Below, in pieces: positions 22,019 to 35,329 of a stretch of 64,000 bases of DNA (positions are counted from its first letter, which is position 1; every line of letters starts with the position of its first letter). Made by a program: the position numbers and the translations under genes. The notes beneath the pieces were generated by a model, which saw only the letters and a list, made by a program, of their open reading frames with translations, ran no database searches and had not been told where the DNA came from. The DNA comes from Branchiostoma floridae (Eukaryota; Chordata; Leptocardii; Amphioxiformes; Branchiostomatidae). The stretch covers positions 14,053,059 to 14,117,058 of the forward strand of contig NC_049990.1 in assembly GCF_000003815.2 (NCBI RefSeq), in the 5' to 3' direction.

Positions 22019-25000
22019 CTATGTTTTAATCCAACAGTGTAAGTTATCTTTAAAATACTGCCGCTTCATGATGATATCCCGGTAGTTTCCTGCTACACTT
22101 CCTCCTGAGCGGAACTTGTTGAAGTCCTTGTTTCGAGTCTGTATGTGGTCTATACGCACTCCCTCACACGCTGCAATTCGTAGTCTTCCCATAGCATCCA
22201 CAAAGAACTCTGCAACATATTGCAGAAACATATAAGTTCATGGTAAATTTACTGCCTTTATATTTCACATAAACTATTCTGCATTATTAGATGATGCAAT
22301 AGTTTTCACGAATAGGCCAATGCGTCTCTTTTTCATAGAATATTTTCAATGAGAAAACACGCAGTTTATGAATGGCTTCCGCGACTTTGAACGTACAGTC
22401 TTTCTTCCAAATACCAGCAGGGTGAGATAGTTGGTACAAAAAACACAAATACAAAAAAATTACAGTTAATCTTCTCGTGCTATAATTTGCAGACTATTGC
22501 CATCTTTAAGAAAGTGAAAGGAAAAAAATAGAGGATTATGCAAGGCATTGAAATCACAAATTTCCACGACAAGGGTACTAATATACGCAAAATTATACTT
22601 TTCTGAATAAAGATAAGATGAAAATAAATGTGTATATCGCCTACAGTCATTTTTCATTCAGGTAGCCCCTGTTATATCCAGATGTCGGCAGTATCCAGAA
22701 CACGGCCCGAGTGGGAGAACGCGTCCTGGATATCCAGAGCACGGCTCTAACAGGACGCATCCTGGATAAGCAATGGTGCCTATCCAGAACGTGTACATGG
22801 GGGTATAGCTTCCTGTTTTCGAGAGAGGAGACTATCTTGTTTTTTGTGGTCAGGAGGCCGACATCTTTGTATCTCCGCACAAGAGGTTTATGTAGAGTTT
22901 ATTCAGCTCCGTAAACTTTTAATAAAAGCATACCCCTCACCTGTGTGTCCATAGCGAGAGTAGGTAGGATCAAAGCCCACCGCGCGGACTGCGTCCGTTC
23001 TTCCCATGAAGAAATTGGTAACCTTCGGGGTCAGATAACAGTGAGGGTAGCCGGGAACACTGCGGTAGTGTCCACTGCCTTGGAACAGACAGTCGCCATG
23101 TTCGTCTCCAGGTAGGATGGACAGTTTGGAGTACATGAGCTGCTTGTTACCGACCCTACCAGATACCTACACCATGGTCGAAATCAGAATGGCAGAGAGA
23201 TTAACAATTTGCAAGAGTTGTACAGTATGTTTATTACAGCAAATTGAATTACATTAACATAATATTTTTTGGAAAATAAATTAAAACAAAAAAAACAATA
23301 ACATATTAACTTTTTAAAAGTAAACTTCAATGATTTTAAAACATTTTTGTTCATTTCAGTTTCAATAACTCAAAACGAAGAATGCTAGAATGGAACGTAG
23401 TACCGTGCATTACATATGGAACATGATTCTCGGTAGGAATTTTATACAAAAATCAGACATAATTAATTATCTATACAAAAATAATACAGACAAATTATCT
23501 ACAAGAACTCAATAATTTCTGATTGTTGCCTGTTTTCATAGCCAGCTGTACCTACTTTAATATTTACTAAAGCTAAGAAATTGCATTTTAAATTTGGTCT
23601 GGCTCATCGAATCCATGTTTGCGAAGTCTTTTTGTTAACGTCATTACATGAGATCTTTGGACTAAAGTTTGCTTTTGTTGAATGTAAAAACTCCTTGGAT
23701 TCTCTTGCACACGTGCCTGGTGCTATAAGACCCCTGTCGACAAATAAACTTACCAAATCCAGATTGGTGTTGTCGAGAACATCAACAAAATTCTCTAACT
23801 TTGTCTCGTTGATAAACACATAGTCGTCGTCCACCCACAAGAAGTACGGAGTGGTTACTTGTGACAAGGCAAGATTCCTGCCACCGAACCAACCCTGCAA
23901 AAAGTGATGTTTGAAAACAGATATTAAAATTATTATCATGGGGGTTGAAAGCCATTTAAAGCTTTCATACATGTACAATTTTTTCGAAGTAACTGTAAAA
24001 TACATCTATTGAGTCAGACTCAGATTCTCTAACTGGGAAGATGTCAGTTTTTGGCATTGCATACATGTATAAGGCGTGGCCAAGAATTTGCAAACTAAAC
24101 AGTCTGGCTTACCGCTCCAAACGGCATGACGTAATGATCCGTGTTTTCCGCCTGCAGATCTTCCACAGGGCGGCTGTCGTCTGCTATGACTATCCGGATC
24201 TTCGGGTAAAACATCCGGGTACTGTTGATGAGAGCCTTTACGGACGGGTATCTCAGAAAAGTCTTAGTGATGATTGTCACTTTATTGTTGATGTCGTTAT
24301 CTAAGAGGGAAAACAGTCAGGTATAGCCTTCAAATATTTTGTATACCATAGTAACAATACTAACCTGTCTTTTATACTTTACAAATTCCTTATAAAAAGA
24401 CGTTTGCATTGTTTTCAAATTACTGATTTTGGGAATTTTGTGCGATTTTGGACAAGCTACACCATAATATGCAATGTCACGTTGTGGTGTGCTTACCTTA
24501 CTATGACATACAGAACACAAACCTACAAACAATAGATAACTTTTTGAACATAAAAATATTAGTCAAAATGGAAAACCTTTTCCTGGATAGTAGAGGCGTG
24601 GAGACTTCCTGACCCGAATACGGATAGGAAATATCGCCTGATAATCCTGGTAACTAAAGTACACTGAGTGAAAAAAAAGAATAAATAATCATGACACGGG
24701 TGCACAACAACAGAACAAATTATTCTGAATTCTAACATAAAATCTAAAATATTGCAAGTCTTATCATCATCATCATTGCAAGTCTTGATGAAGTCTCAAA
24801 TAATTGTAATTGTTATCGGGTGGGTCGACTACATCCTCGTCGCAGCCAGAGACTGGAGCAACCAAAATTCGACGCTGATTCAGGTGATCTTAATACGACC
24901 ATAATTGCTTAATTTGGAGCTTTAAGGCCCCTTCACACGACAGCAAGAAAGACCCGGAATGACGTCAGAATTAAAATCCTTTTCTATTCCTAGGAATTCG

Positions 25001-28000
25001 TAGTGTATTCTACAAACTTCCACTGTACTGTAATCGTTTCTTTTTTCTTTAGGTATTGATCATATTAAAGTGCATTTTTACTTTATCACAGTTTTGTAAT
25101 ATTCTAATTTAGCCCTGGTGCCGTGGCTAGGCTAACCGTGGCACCTATACTGGAGAGGGACTAATTGTTATTATTCTCTAAGAGAAAAAAAAAACACAGC
25201 TGCTTTCTATAATTGTATGTCATCATTTTCTTTATGTATTATCTACCGTCATGATTTGGATTTTTCTGTTTCTGAATGTTTTCCCAGGCATTTAGAAATT
25301 TATGTTCATCCACATCTTAGCCGTCTTCAAACCACCTTTTTACACACAAGAACAAAAGCAGTACAATAACAAACCTAAGTCTGTGGCATCTATGTCGTAC
25401 ACGGTGTTCACATACACCACGGCCTGCAGCTGGCGGTTCAGCAGGACGAGAGAATTACTGCGCATAATCAGGCACGTCGTACGCCTTCCGTCCAGCTGTA
25501 CCCCGGATATTGTCTCTGTGACGTCAAGCACACCGTAATATGACGTGTTCAGCTGCACCTGTGATGTACGAGGGATGATCAATAAATTTTTGGCCTCACC
25601 CGAAAACAATAAGCACAATTCAAATTTTGAGGCACAGCTTCATAGTATGAAGCCTTTTATCAATATTCTCCAAATTTCAAATCATTATAGTCATTTTTTT
25701 CCAGGCATTCGTTTCTTGAAAACCAGAAGGTAAGTGGCAAAAAAAGACAAGGGTGAATTTTGATCAGACATTTGTGGGTCAAGCTCCTCATGCGGTAAAT
25801 TCTTTGTCATTAACAAAAGCCATTATCAAAATGATCTTATTGATTCTCTTCCTATTTCAAGCAAAAAGAATTGGGTGTCTGACTTTAAGCAGCGCCAAGT
25901 TGTCGCGCACATCTTAGTTTGCAGCTCAATTGTATATATGTACGTTTTTTTCTTCTCCCTTACCTAACGTTACTGGGTGTCGTCTGCAAAGTAATGATCA
26001 CAATAATTTGAATTTTGGTACACATTCATATAAGACATGACATCTTTGCTTCGAAATCTGAGTTGTGCTTATTATTTCTGGGTGAGGCCGAGAACTTTTT
26101 GATCACCCCTCGTATGAGTGGGATTGTGCAATACATCAAGGTAGGAAAACGTACTACTAGGCTAACAAGGACAATTGAAAATTGAGTCTTTGTTTCTTTT
26201 ATGACAAACACTGTATCTTATATAGATGGTAATGATAAAATGTACAACGATTTGTCGTTAAAATGTAACGGTCAGATGAGGGTTAATAATACTAATTTGA
26301 ACGAGTGAAAAGCACATTTTACGTAAGAAAAGGTCATATTCAATCTAATTTATATTATATGGCTCAGGGCAATACAAGACAAAAGAGTAACATATCGCTT
26401 GCTATAGATTATTAGAAAGGTTGTAATGTTTACAGTGCGTTGTCCAATAAGCCTTAGAAGACAGTTATGTTTTAATGTTTATATGTTAGTGTGTAATCTC
26501 TTTGAAGTACGGAAATCTTATATTAGGAGTCGTGTGGTACTTAGTCGACATGTCCACATGCTCGAACTCAACAATTTCTTAGCAACCATTTGTCTAACCA
26601 CATCTGGACTTTGAATCTGCCATTCAATTTTGCAGTCAAATACATGTCGAGCGCAATCTACAGACCGTATGCAAACAGGTCTGGGTGAGATATCTATAGT
26701 TATGTCTATAACACCCTCACACTCAGGGTTGACATCGCGGCAAAGCCTAACGATATCACCCCTGACAATTCAGCCAGGGTATTTGGGTATTTGGGGCGTG
26801 GCTTCTAACCAACTGGCTTTTTGTTGTCGAAAGCTCGGAAAGGCGCCATATAAGGCGACTCATTAATATTCAAGAGCAAGATAACAGTACCGGCGTAACG
26901 TTCTTTCAGCGTCCAGACGTCTTTATCAGGTACCAAATTTAACATTTGTCGGTTCTGTGGGTATAGAGTAACGACGGCATCACCGTATACCGACCTAGCA
27001 TACGAAAAAAAAAAACAACATTACCATCACGCAAAGATAAACAGATCTTTGTACACGCCGCGCCGTACGCTGTTTGTTCGCAACTTGCAATCCGGTCGCT
27101 GATTGGCCCGCGACAAATCAGGCAAGCTCATTAATATTCATAAGCAGGGCGCCCCAAATACCCAAATATCCTGGCTGAATTGTCAGGGGTGATATCGTTA
27201 GGCTTTGCCGCGATGTCAACCCTGAGTGTGAGGGTGGTCTATAAGAGACATTGTCTATGTCATTTAAAAGATATATGCAAGCCACTCTCTCAAGCTCTCA
27301 TTTTGGTTCTGATGACGACATCTCAGTGACTAACCACTTCAACAAAGCGGTCTGCACAAAAAGGACCAAAACCTTTTTTTTTGCCAAACCTGAACGTCTG
27401 CACACTTAAAGGCCTCATCAGTATGAAATTGCTCTTTAATTTCCATGAAAATAACTGCTAAAAGTCTACAATAGGCTACATACTGCGGCTGCGTGAAGGG
27501 TGGTTATTGCAATGCATGTAAAGTTACATAACCAGTGAGAATTGCCCACAGGAAGGTGAATGGTCACCGAAAATGTTGACTTCACGTATACTTTCTGGCT
27601 GTTAATATATATAACATCGTCATCAAATCATGCAGAATGACGATCGCTAGTCTTAAGTAATCGGCTGAAGACTTACCTCTGTCTGTATTTCAGTAGTTCC
27701 TGTTTCTTGCTCTGCAGCACATCCTCTTTTTCCTCCTTCGGAATAGCGTTGGCGAAGACTATGGCCTTTTTAGAGCAGTCGCACCGGCTATCTTTGACCT
27801 GGTCATTCAACCTATAAGAGCTATAAAGACAAGAAAGTATTAGCTTTTCTCCTTGTTTTCATTAAGAATATAAATATAGTTTTTGAGCTTTGGTCTTAGA
27901 TCTTTATATTTTTGATAATCCATCTATAGGTCCTTTCGGTCCGTGGTGTATTGTTTTTGTTCATATCTAATGCTATGTGGATTTGATTATATGAATGACA

Positions 28001-29370
28001 ATTGGCAACCTAAAAAATTATCCCATATAAAAAATTGACATAAAAATTTGTCTTCCTTATAAGTAATAAGTGTTCAAGAACGTTATACAAAATTCACTAC
28101 ACACACAGAGCAGGGTGTACCGTACAAAATATTTTAATATTCATCAAAACATATTCGTACACTTGGAAAATTTCTTTGGCATTCTATGACATTTTTTTAT
28201 ATATTTTTTTCTAATCAATGACAAATGTTTTGATTTGTTGCAGCTGCTTTGCCCTATTCACATTGTAACATATGTCGATAACATTTTTAACGGCAGAAAA
28301 TCGATGCGTGCGCGGATGTTATCTTTATAATCAAACTGACTTGGCCTGGGTGTCCCATACACCCCAACCCCTCACACACACAAACACATACACACCATCA
28401 AATATATTCTATGTGCTATAATAAAGTTATTTATATTATGTACTTTAATTGCTAGCCGTGTTGTTGGTGTGCGTGCTGATATGATCACGACAAAATGCCT
28501 TATCTAATTTTCCTTGATACCTCCTATAAACAAAAAAATATGATTCTGTGATTAAGAAAACTATTTTGTTCAATTTTTCAATAAAATTTAAGATCTTAAT
28601 ATTTCAACGTGACAAAAATTTTGCAAGATAATAAAAAAGAAGTGAAGGCTTAAATTTCTATCTTCAGTTTTATTTGAGGATTGAAAGTTACTTTAAAGTT
28701 ACCTGAATATAATTTTCTTTTTTTTTCTTAATTATTCTTCAAATCCTTTAAAAAAATAACCTTTTTTTCACAAGTTTTCCTGAATGTCCTCATTCTACAA
28801 TGGTACGACAATATGCTGCCGAATTGTCCGGCCTTCAATTAGCAGTTTCGTAAAAATTTAACTCATGTAATATCAGTATCGATGTGGCTGAAATATACAG
28901 ACTCCAAAAGCACTTCAAAAAGAATTTATAAGACAGTTGAAGACGATGATAAGATCTTGACTAACTGCACGATTATCAGTATACATATATTAGATGAATG
29001 GATTTCAAAATAGAAGACCTAAGTCATATCTTTAAATCCGTGTTAGAATCGCACAAGTGTATATTAATTTCAAACAACAGATGGAATAATCAATATCTTT
29101 TTTTCTAACAACTACGACATGTCATTCTATTTGGATGTGTTTTAACGTAGTCGAAAGTACTTAAAAGTTTATAGAGATCGGTACGATCTGAAAGATTACT
29201 TACTTTGGAAGTGGCTGTTTCTTCAGTAGTTGTCTCATAGGAGGTTTGTACTGTGTATTTACTTCCACGTTCTTCCTTACATAGGTAAAACTGACGATGC
29301 CAGTCAACGTGGTCACAGAAATACAAACAGCAACGGCCACATAAAACAGAAATATACGGGACGCCGCCAT
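22019..29370 (-). CDS. B4GALNT1-like: Beta-1,4-N-acetylgalactosaminyltransferase (GM2/GD2-synthase-like)
   Basis: Eight exons can be placed: 29370-29204, 27811-27677, 25558-25375, 24663-24577, 24300-24113, 23894-23754, 23166-22941 and 22209-22019. The protein starts MAASR followed by a hydrophobic type II signal anchor (IFLFYVAVAVCI...), as expected for a Golgi enzyme. The stem has a CDC motif. The catalytic part shows LNRQLQAVVYVNTVY, FPIRIRVRKSPRLYYPG, TIITKTFLRYPSV, IVIADDSRP, MPFGA/GWFGGRNLALSQVTT, the metal-binding FLWVDDDYVF, VTNFFMGRTDAVRAVGFDP and EFFVDAMG near the end. Such enzymes transfer GalNAc from UDP-GalNAc to gangliosides or related glycans. All joins keep phase except exon 2 to exon 3: exon 2 ends in phase 2 and exon 3 begins in phase 0. 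An exon of about 50 residues (the SPLxYP...PGL region of the family) should lie between 25569 and 27676 and was not found. Two donors are unusual (GTTTGT, GTTTTC). Confidence 0.88.
25567..26114 (-). mobile_element. Mariner-type MITE in a glycosyltransferase intron
   Basis: A 544-bp element (25569-26112) flanked by TA on each side. Its ends are long inverted repeats of about 70 bp, starting CGAGGGATGATCAATAAA on the left and, reverse complemented, CGAGGGGTGATCAAAAAG on the right. TA duplication and this terminal sequence fit Tc1/mariner elements. No transposase frame is present. The left end lies 8 bp from the splice-acceptor AG of the exon at 25558. Confidence 0.82.
26704..27244. mobile_element. 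MITE with 87-bp inverted repeats and 8-bp TSD (hAT-like)
   Basis: The element covers 26712-27236 (525 bp) and is bounded by perfect 8-bp duplications, gtctataa, at 26704-26711 and 27237-27244. Its terminal inverted repeats (26712-26798 and 27150-27236) are 87 bp long with a single mismatch, starting CACCCTCACACTCAGGGTTG. An 8-bp duplication suggests hAT, P or Merlin; I favour hAT weakly. No transposase frame is present. Confidence 0.9.
27830..29180. other. Intron 1 of the glycosyltransferase gene
   Basis: AT-rich intron of about 1.4 kb with several homopolymer T/A tracts and a short CA repeat at about 28370-28395. I see no additional exon or recognisable element. Confidence 0.55.
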
Positions 29371-30960
29371 CTTGAATGTCTAGTCTTCTTTTGTGCCAAC
29401 GGAAGTTTAGGTTTCTCTCATGCGAGCAAGGTGTTGTTAGTGTATCAAAAGTCTGAAGATCCCACTTAGACCGAGAAGTCAGTAAATTATCTCACGATAA
29501 ACCTAGTTCAAAATGATGTCGTATTATCTAAATAAAGATCGCACATTCAAAATCGATATCCCACTCGCACAGCTGTGGCGGTAACAAACGCTGACCTCGA
29601 TTAGTTTACTGTTAAAAACGTTAACGCACATAACGTTATATGTGGTTAAACAAGTGTCAAAGCCAACCAACATCCAAGCGTACGACGGTACTAAAGATTA
29701 TTTAAACTAGAAAATGTAACATTTGCAGGCAAATACAGCATATTTCAAACATGGCCCTTTCCATGCAACAATAAACTGTTGGCAAAAGCCCCTGTCCAAA
29801 AAATGGAACGATCCAAAATAACACCTGTGCCCTCACTTATTGTGTTCCGTACAGAGAAACACAAGACATCAAGGCAATAAGATACGCCCAAATGCAGTAA
29901 CTCCGATTCTGTATTATCTTTCTTTTGGATGATTCCAAATTTGTTCTCATCTGCTTTGCATATCATTTCATAGGTAGCATATAAAACATGGTCTTTCACC
30001 TGCTTTCTTCTGTGTCACTGACGAAACTGACTGACCACGCTGGGCGCGAGGGCACATGTCGAAAATGTTGACCCCGAAGTTGTTACAGCATATTTAGCGC
30101 TGTTTCAGAACCACTCTGTACTGTTCAACAGCAGTGTTCCATCCTTTGTTTTGGGAACGTTTAACTATTCTACAATAATTGCAGTGGATTACTGTATTAT
30201 GGATATACCGATGTTGTATAAATAGTGTCAGATTAATTCATTTGCAATGTCTATGTTCTTCTTCGGGTTGAGGTGGCCAACATCGACATATCGATGTATC
30301 TGCCACACGTGTACATCTGTTCTTCTATTTGTACTCGGTAGCTCTAACTTTCCGTTCGGTGAGTGATTTGAAATGTTTACCCTGTTATATTACTTTTTTT
30401 TGCAATGCATCAGACTTTATATGTAATATCGATGACAGCTATAACATGTCGGTCAACCGTTAATAACTGTTGTCGATGTCTGAATTTTTATTAGGATAGG
30501 CTTATAGATGTGCAAAAGTGTTGATTCACTCCAAAGACATTGATTTTGATATTTATATTTACCTTCGTCTCGACATTTTTGTATTCTACCACAGTCTGTC
30601 CTTCCCTTTTGTCCCATCTCTCTCCTTCTCCACCTATATCTAAAGCAGTAATCAATCTCTTATGATATGCAAGTCTTCTAAATTTGTCAAGACACAAAAC
30701 ACGTTGCTGGTGATCAATATCTGTTTATTGAAGCCGTTTTTCTTTCTGCAGAAAATTCCACCATTGTACCATTATGACAAAGTACAATTAATAGTTAACT
30801 GCCGTTTGCTCTCCCTATGGCTACAGGCCCGAACAGATGTTAAGTTAGGACCTTGTTTTTTGTTTGTTTGGTGTTACGATTAGAATCGAGCTTTAACATC
30901 AACGATGGCCATCCTCACACGGTGCCATTTGGTACCATGAAGGATTGACCCACACCGCTC
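29371..30960. other. Intergenic, shared 5'/3' flank
   Basis: This stretch holds the upstream region of the glycosyltransferase gene and, toward 30960, the 3' flank of the protease gene. A possible poly(A) signal for the protease (AATAAA on the minus strand) is at 30723-30728. No other gene was recognised. Confidence 0.45.
30723..30728 (-). terminator. Possible poly(A) signal of the protease gene
   Basis: Minus-strand AATAAA about 240 nt beyond the protease stop codon at 30969. It is a plausible cleavage signal, with no transcript evidence here. Confidence 0.4.
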
Positions 30961-30968
30961 AAAGCCGA

Positions 30969-33900
30969 CTACTTTCCGACATTGGCCATGTTGTTATCGA
31001 TCCAGCTGCGGAGATTGCCGACCTTGGCGAACACGGTGGGTTTGAAGGTGCCGACACAGCCGTTGACCCCAAAGCTGACGATGCCTGCCTGTTTGAACTG
31101 ACCGTTGGACAGAGGACAAGCAAGCGGGCCGCCACTGTCACCCTATATCAATAAAAACAATGAATCAATCACACAAGTGCTAATTTAACTTTAAAGAGCC
31201 TCTAAAAAATCTGGAAAAATAGCATAAGATGAAAAGTGACTTATATTTCAAAATATTGTCACAAATTAAAAAAAATAACAACATTGCGTTAAATGAACTT
31301 TAACAATAAAATATACTTAAATAAAAACAGCACAAAAAATCTAACATTTCAATAATGGAATCAGTGAAAATAAACCTCTGCAAAGGTTTATGCTACTTCT
31401 ATGATATAGATTTATTTTCAAAAATTCATTCAAAAGCGCCATATTTCTTACATTGCAGGAAGTCTGATGTCCGTCCCAGTGGCCGGCGCATAGCATTCTG
31501 GGAGTGATGATATTCCACCAATACAGGAACCCGTTGCAAGTCGAGTGGGCTACAATGGGCATGAAAGCCTGCTGCAACAGGTCCTGGTCAGCCGTCTCTA
31601 TTTACATGGTTTGTCAACAGAAAAAAAAACTGTCTTATTTTCAAAGTATAATCTTATTACAAGATTGATATTTTTTCGCATTTTGGTAGCTAAAAAAATA
31701 ATAAACATTCTTTGCAGAAATGGATTGAAATAAGCAGGCTTGATGCCAGACTTTTATAACCTTTGTGAGGCAAGAGGTACATTAGTATTTTAAACATCAA
31801 CTTCATGTGCAACCCTCAGATGACCATTTCCACGAGAACAAACATGACATTAACCGGTTAGTACAAGAAAACGAGACATGCGAAATGTCAAAAGATGATC
31901 TAGGCTATTCGTGGATCTGTTCTCAACTTCAGTATTAGAAGCTTGGTTCAATAGGGTTGAATATACACACAGGTATGAAACCAGGTAATTAGTACTGCAC
32001 TAAAAACCCAACACATGCTAGATATCAACCAACAGCGGTGTTGCGACGACTAATTAGCCACGCCATTATTTATTTATATGTTTCGCTGTTTACAAACATC
32101 CAGGGCTGCCCAACTAGCCATATGCTATTGCCAAGGGCTAGACCTGGGAGAGAACAATGTTACATATAATGTTAAATACATGATACATATACAGTCACTG
32201 CAATTAACATTAATAATACAAAATCACTAGTATTAGCTTAGAAACTATATATATACAATAAGTACACATGGAAAATCACAAAGCATGCGGTAGTTCTGAC
32301 ATTAGTTAACAAAGAATGGATCTCCGATGGACAGCCAGGCTTTAGTTTTGAAGAATGATAATGTGGGGGATGGCTGGGTTTCAAATGGAAGACTGTTCCA
32401 TAAATGAGAGGCTCTGTGGATGAAACCATGCCCTTACCTTGGGTATCTCCCCAGCCGGCGGTGTAGCATTCCGTGTCGCCTGCAAACTCCTGTCCCGCAT
32501 CAACCAGGGGCATCAGGGTCACCTAAAATACGCAACCAGGTCAACCCCATAAATTTTCAGTAAGGAATATGCAATTATGCAAACATTATTTTATCTTTTG
32601 ATAAAATTGGACAAGTTAATTTCTGAAAACTCTATTAAAGACACACTAAACGTATTGGGTTGATTAGGCAATATTTACTAGAAATGGCTACACGTCAAGC
32701 TAGAAAAGGAAAAAATATATATCATTTTTACCTTCATGCAAGCAAAAGTTCCATTTTATTTCAAAGTTATGACAATAACAAAGATCATTACTACTTAAGT
32801 TATTGCTTTGGGTTCTTTACAACAAAACGTTTGTTATGTATGTTAGTCTTCTAGTACTTTCTCAAAAAATAATGTATATGCATCCTACTCATAATTTTAT
32901 GTAATGATTGTTATCATGATCCATAGATGCTAACTTTGCCAGTATGCAAGCATGTAATGTCGTTCAACGCCGGTATTATAGCGTTCATATGAGATATTTG
33001 TATTTGTAACGTTAAATGATAATACTTAACATTTTGCTTCAATTACACAGAACATTTGTAATTTACATTTTAGCACATTGAGTGGAATTCCTTAAAAAGA
33101 AGTCCTGACACCAAAAATCTAAGCGTACCGTCTAAAAAGCCCATTGTATGCTCTTTGCAATAGTAATCACTCACGTCTTCGTTCAACTGGGCGTTGTCAC
33201 TCAGGAAGAAAAGCGCGACGTCATAGTCGATGGTGTTGGGGTTGTAGCTGGGGTGGATAAGCCAGCCCTGCACGCCTAGAACCTGCTCGGTGGGCTCCAC
33301 AGTGGACAGGCTGTGCTTCCCGGCCTTCGCCACGATCTGGTTGGGGGTGTAGCCACCATTGCTACATTTTGGTAAAGGTTCAAAGTGTATAAAAGTTTTG
33401 TAAAACGCATGTTGAAAATATTAACATAAAGGGTATGGTCTTCTTTCGGAAATCACCAGATATATTTTAATTTAAGCTTACAATGGGAAACTTGCCTGTT
33501 ACGAAGCAGATTCTCTTATTTCCGCGGTGGCATTATTAATGTATACTAGTACTTTCGTACTGAAAGTAATAGTAATTCATTGTAAAAGGCTGTACGTAGG
33601 AAGAAAATATTTTGATTATGATTAATATATTAAAGAGTTTATCAAATCAGGCTGAGGAAAAAGGTCCATGTCTCTAAGTACGCGTGTATCACGAAATGCA
33701 TTTTGTACAACGTGTAAAAGGTGTGTCAATTAAAAAAAAAAAAAAAAAAACGCGTCTGACACTGTTATGCCACAAACAACTTTACCCATAGTGCATATCG
33801 CTGTGTATACGTACTTGTTATTTTGAATTACAAGGTCGTTGACGAGCGCACAAAATAAAAAGATAGAGGTTTGGACACAAACCAAATACGTCCGACATTT

Positions 33901-35251
33901 AACATACCCAAGTCTGGTCGTGTATAAAGCAACGTCGGGAAAAGAAAAGTTAAAAGCCAATGGCCTTTGACCTTGCGCAGACCAAAAGGTACGGTAATGG
34001 ACCTTATTAATGATAGAACCATTTTAAAGATTGACTCATTTGACAGGAAAATGAACCTACTACTGGTAACCTTTAATCTATACCTTTCCATTTATTATTT
34101 CCTAAGTTACGGTTTGTGTGATATGTTTTCATTCCATTGGTTCTGTTATTGATTACCCTTACTTATTTCTTTTTTTGTTTAATTTATAGGAATTGTAATA
34201 CGATAATATAGGAAAGCTTTTCATAAGCAAAAGCCTTTTGCCTCCCTTGCACTTTTCATGTTTCATAATTCATTACCATGTACGTTTTGTTTTTTAAGTG
34301 CGAAACAAAAAATAGATGATTAAAAAAAAAATTAAAAAACCTTACTCCAGAGCATCGGCGCAGTGGGCAGCTGACAGGACGACGTTGGGAGCGATGAGAG
34401 TCCCCCCGCAGAAGTGATGGTTCCGCTCAACGATGTTGAGAGACACGATGGATGTCCATTGGTTCACAGTGGCCTCGATTCCACCCACGATGCGCGAAGA
34501 GCCCTCCTGGTATGAATTAGGGAGGACTTTCGTCTTCGGAGCCGGCAAACCTGGACGACAGTGTCAACTATTTATCTATATTTTTTGTGATAGTCCAGTG
34601 TAGTTTATAGATTTTTGCTTGCAATTTACGGTAATCTACAAAAACTTGAAACTCTAAGATGTCTGCAGAAACAATACCACGTTGTCTAGGGAACAAACGA
34701 CAAAGCCTAGAATGTCCACATTTATCCCCGGTTACTAACCAATTAAAATATGTAAACCAATGTGCCTTGTGTCCTTTTCGTTCTACAACTTTTTTTGCCG
34801 ATCTAAAATTCTAAGCTGTCAGTAAGGTATATAGTCTGCCATACGTGTATATGTTGTCGTTTTACTTTTTTTTACTAGTTATACCCAAAATATGCCTCAT
34901 CAAAATGCATTATAAAATCCCTTCTTGTTCAAATTGGACTAGTTTTAGCGTCAGGTTTAAAACATATTTCAAATTTGCCATATTTCCGTACCAATAATTT
35001 GTGAATAGACAATGATGACGGCGTCTGAATTAACATCAGTATTTCACCAGTACTAGTATTCTCTTGTTTTGGATTTAAGTAACAGTCCCCGTCCCTTACG
35101 CAGGGGTTAACGCAAAAAAAAGCCCCAGAATACCACAATGTTCAGGAAAAGTCAGTAGAAGTCATAACGTCCCGTGCATAACACAACATGACGAATTATT
35201 CAACTTACCGGCCGCGAGTCCGACGCAAACCAGCAGGAATACGAGCTTCAT
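30969..35251 (-). CDS. Chymotrypsin-family serine protease, elastase-like (6 exons)
   Basis: Six exons join cleanly: 35251-35209, 34550-34346, 33361-33175, 32522-32438, 31597-31452 and 31142-30969. They give a protein of about 264 residues. It begins with a signal peptide ([15 protein letters not shown]), then a short propeptide ending SSR and the activation site IVGGIEAT. The triad is complete: His in LSAAHC, Asp in DYDVALFFL and Ser in GDSGGPL. The usual W in the SWPW segment is replaced (NQWTSIVSL). Aligning by motif, the primary pocket has Thr at position 189, Gly at 216 (SFG) and Thr at 226 (KPTVF). The KPTVF segment is typical of pancreatic elastases (CELA group), so cleavage after small or aliphatic residues is likelier than trypsin-like cleavage. 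A secreted digestive or immune protease is expected. A TATA box lies upstream. Specificity is inference. Confidence 0.93.
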
Positions 35252-35310
35252 CTCTGTCACAGCGTTCTTGGCACCGCAAGGAAGTGGTGAAACAGCTCAG
35301 TGTGTCTGCA

Positions 35311-35318
35311 TTTTTATA
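35311..35318 (-). promoter_or_regulatory. TATA box of the protease gene
   Basis: On the minus strand the sequence TATAAAAA lies about 60 nt upstream of the protease ATG at 35251. That predicts a transcription start near 35285 and a 5' UTR of roughly 30-35 nt. TATA-driven, compact promoters are common in secreted digestive protease genes. Confidence 0.65.
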
Positions 35319-35329
35319 CGTTTTTCATC

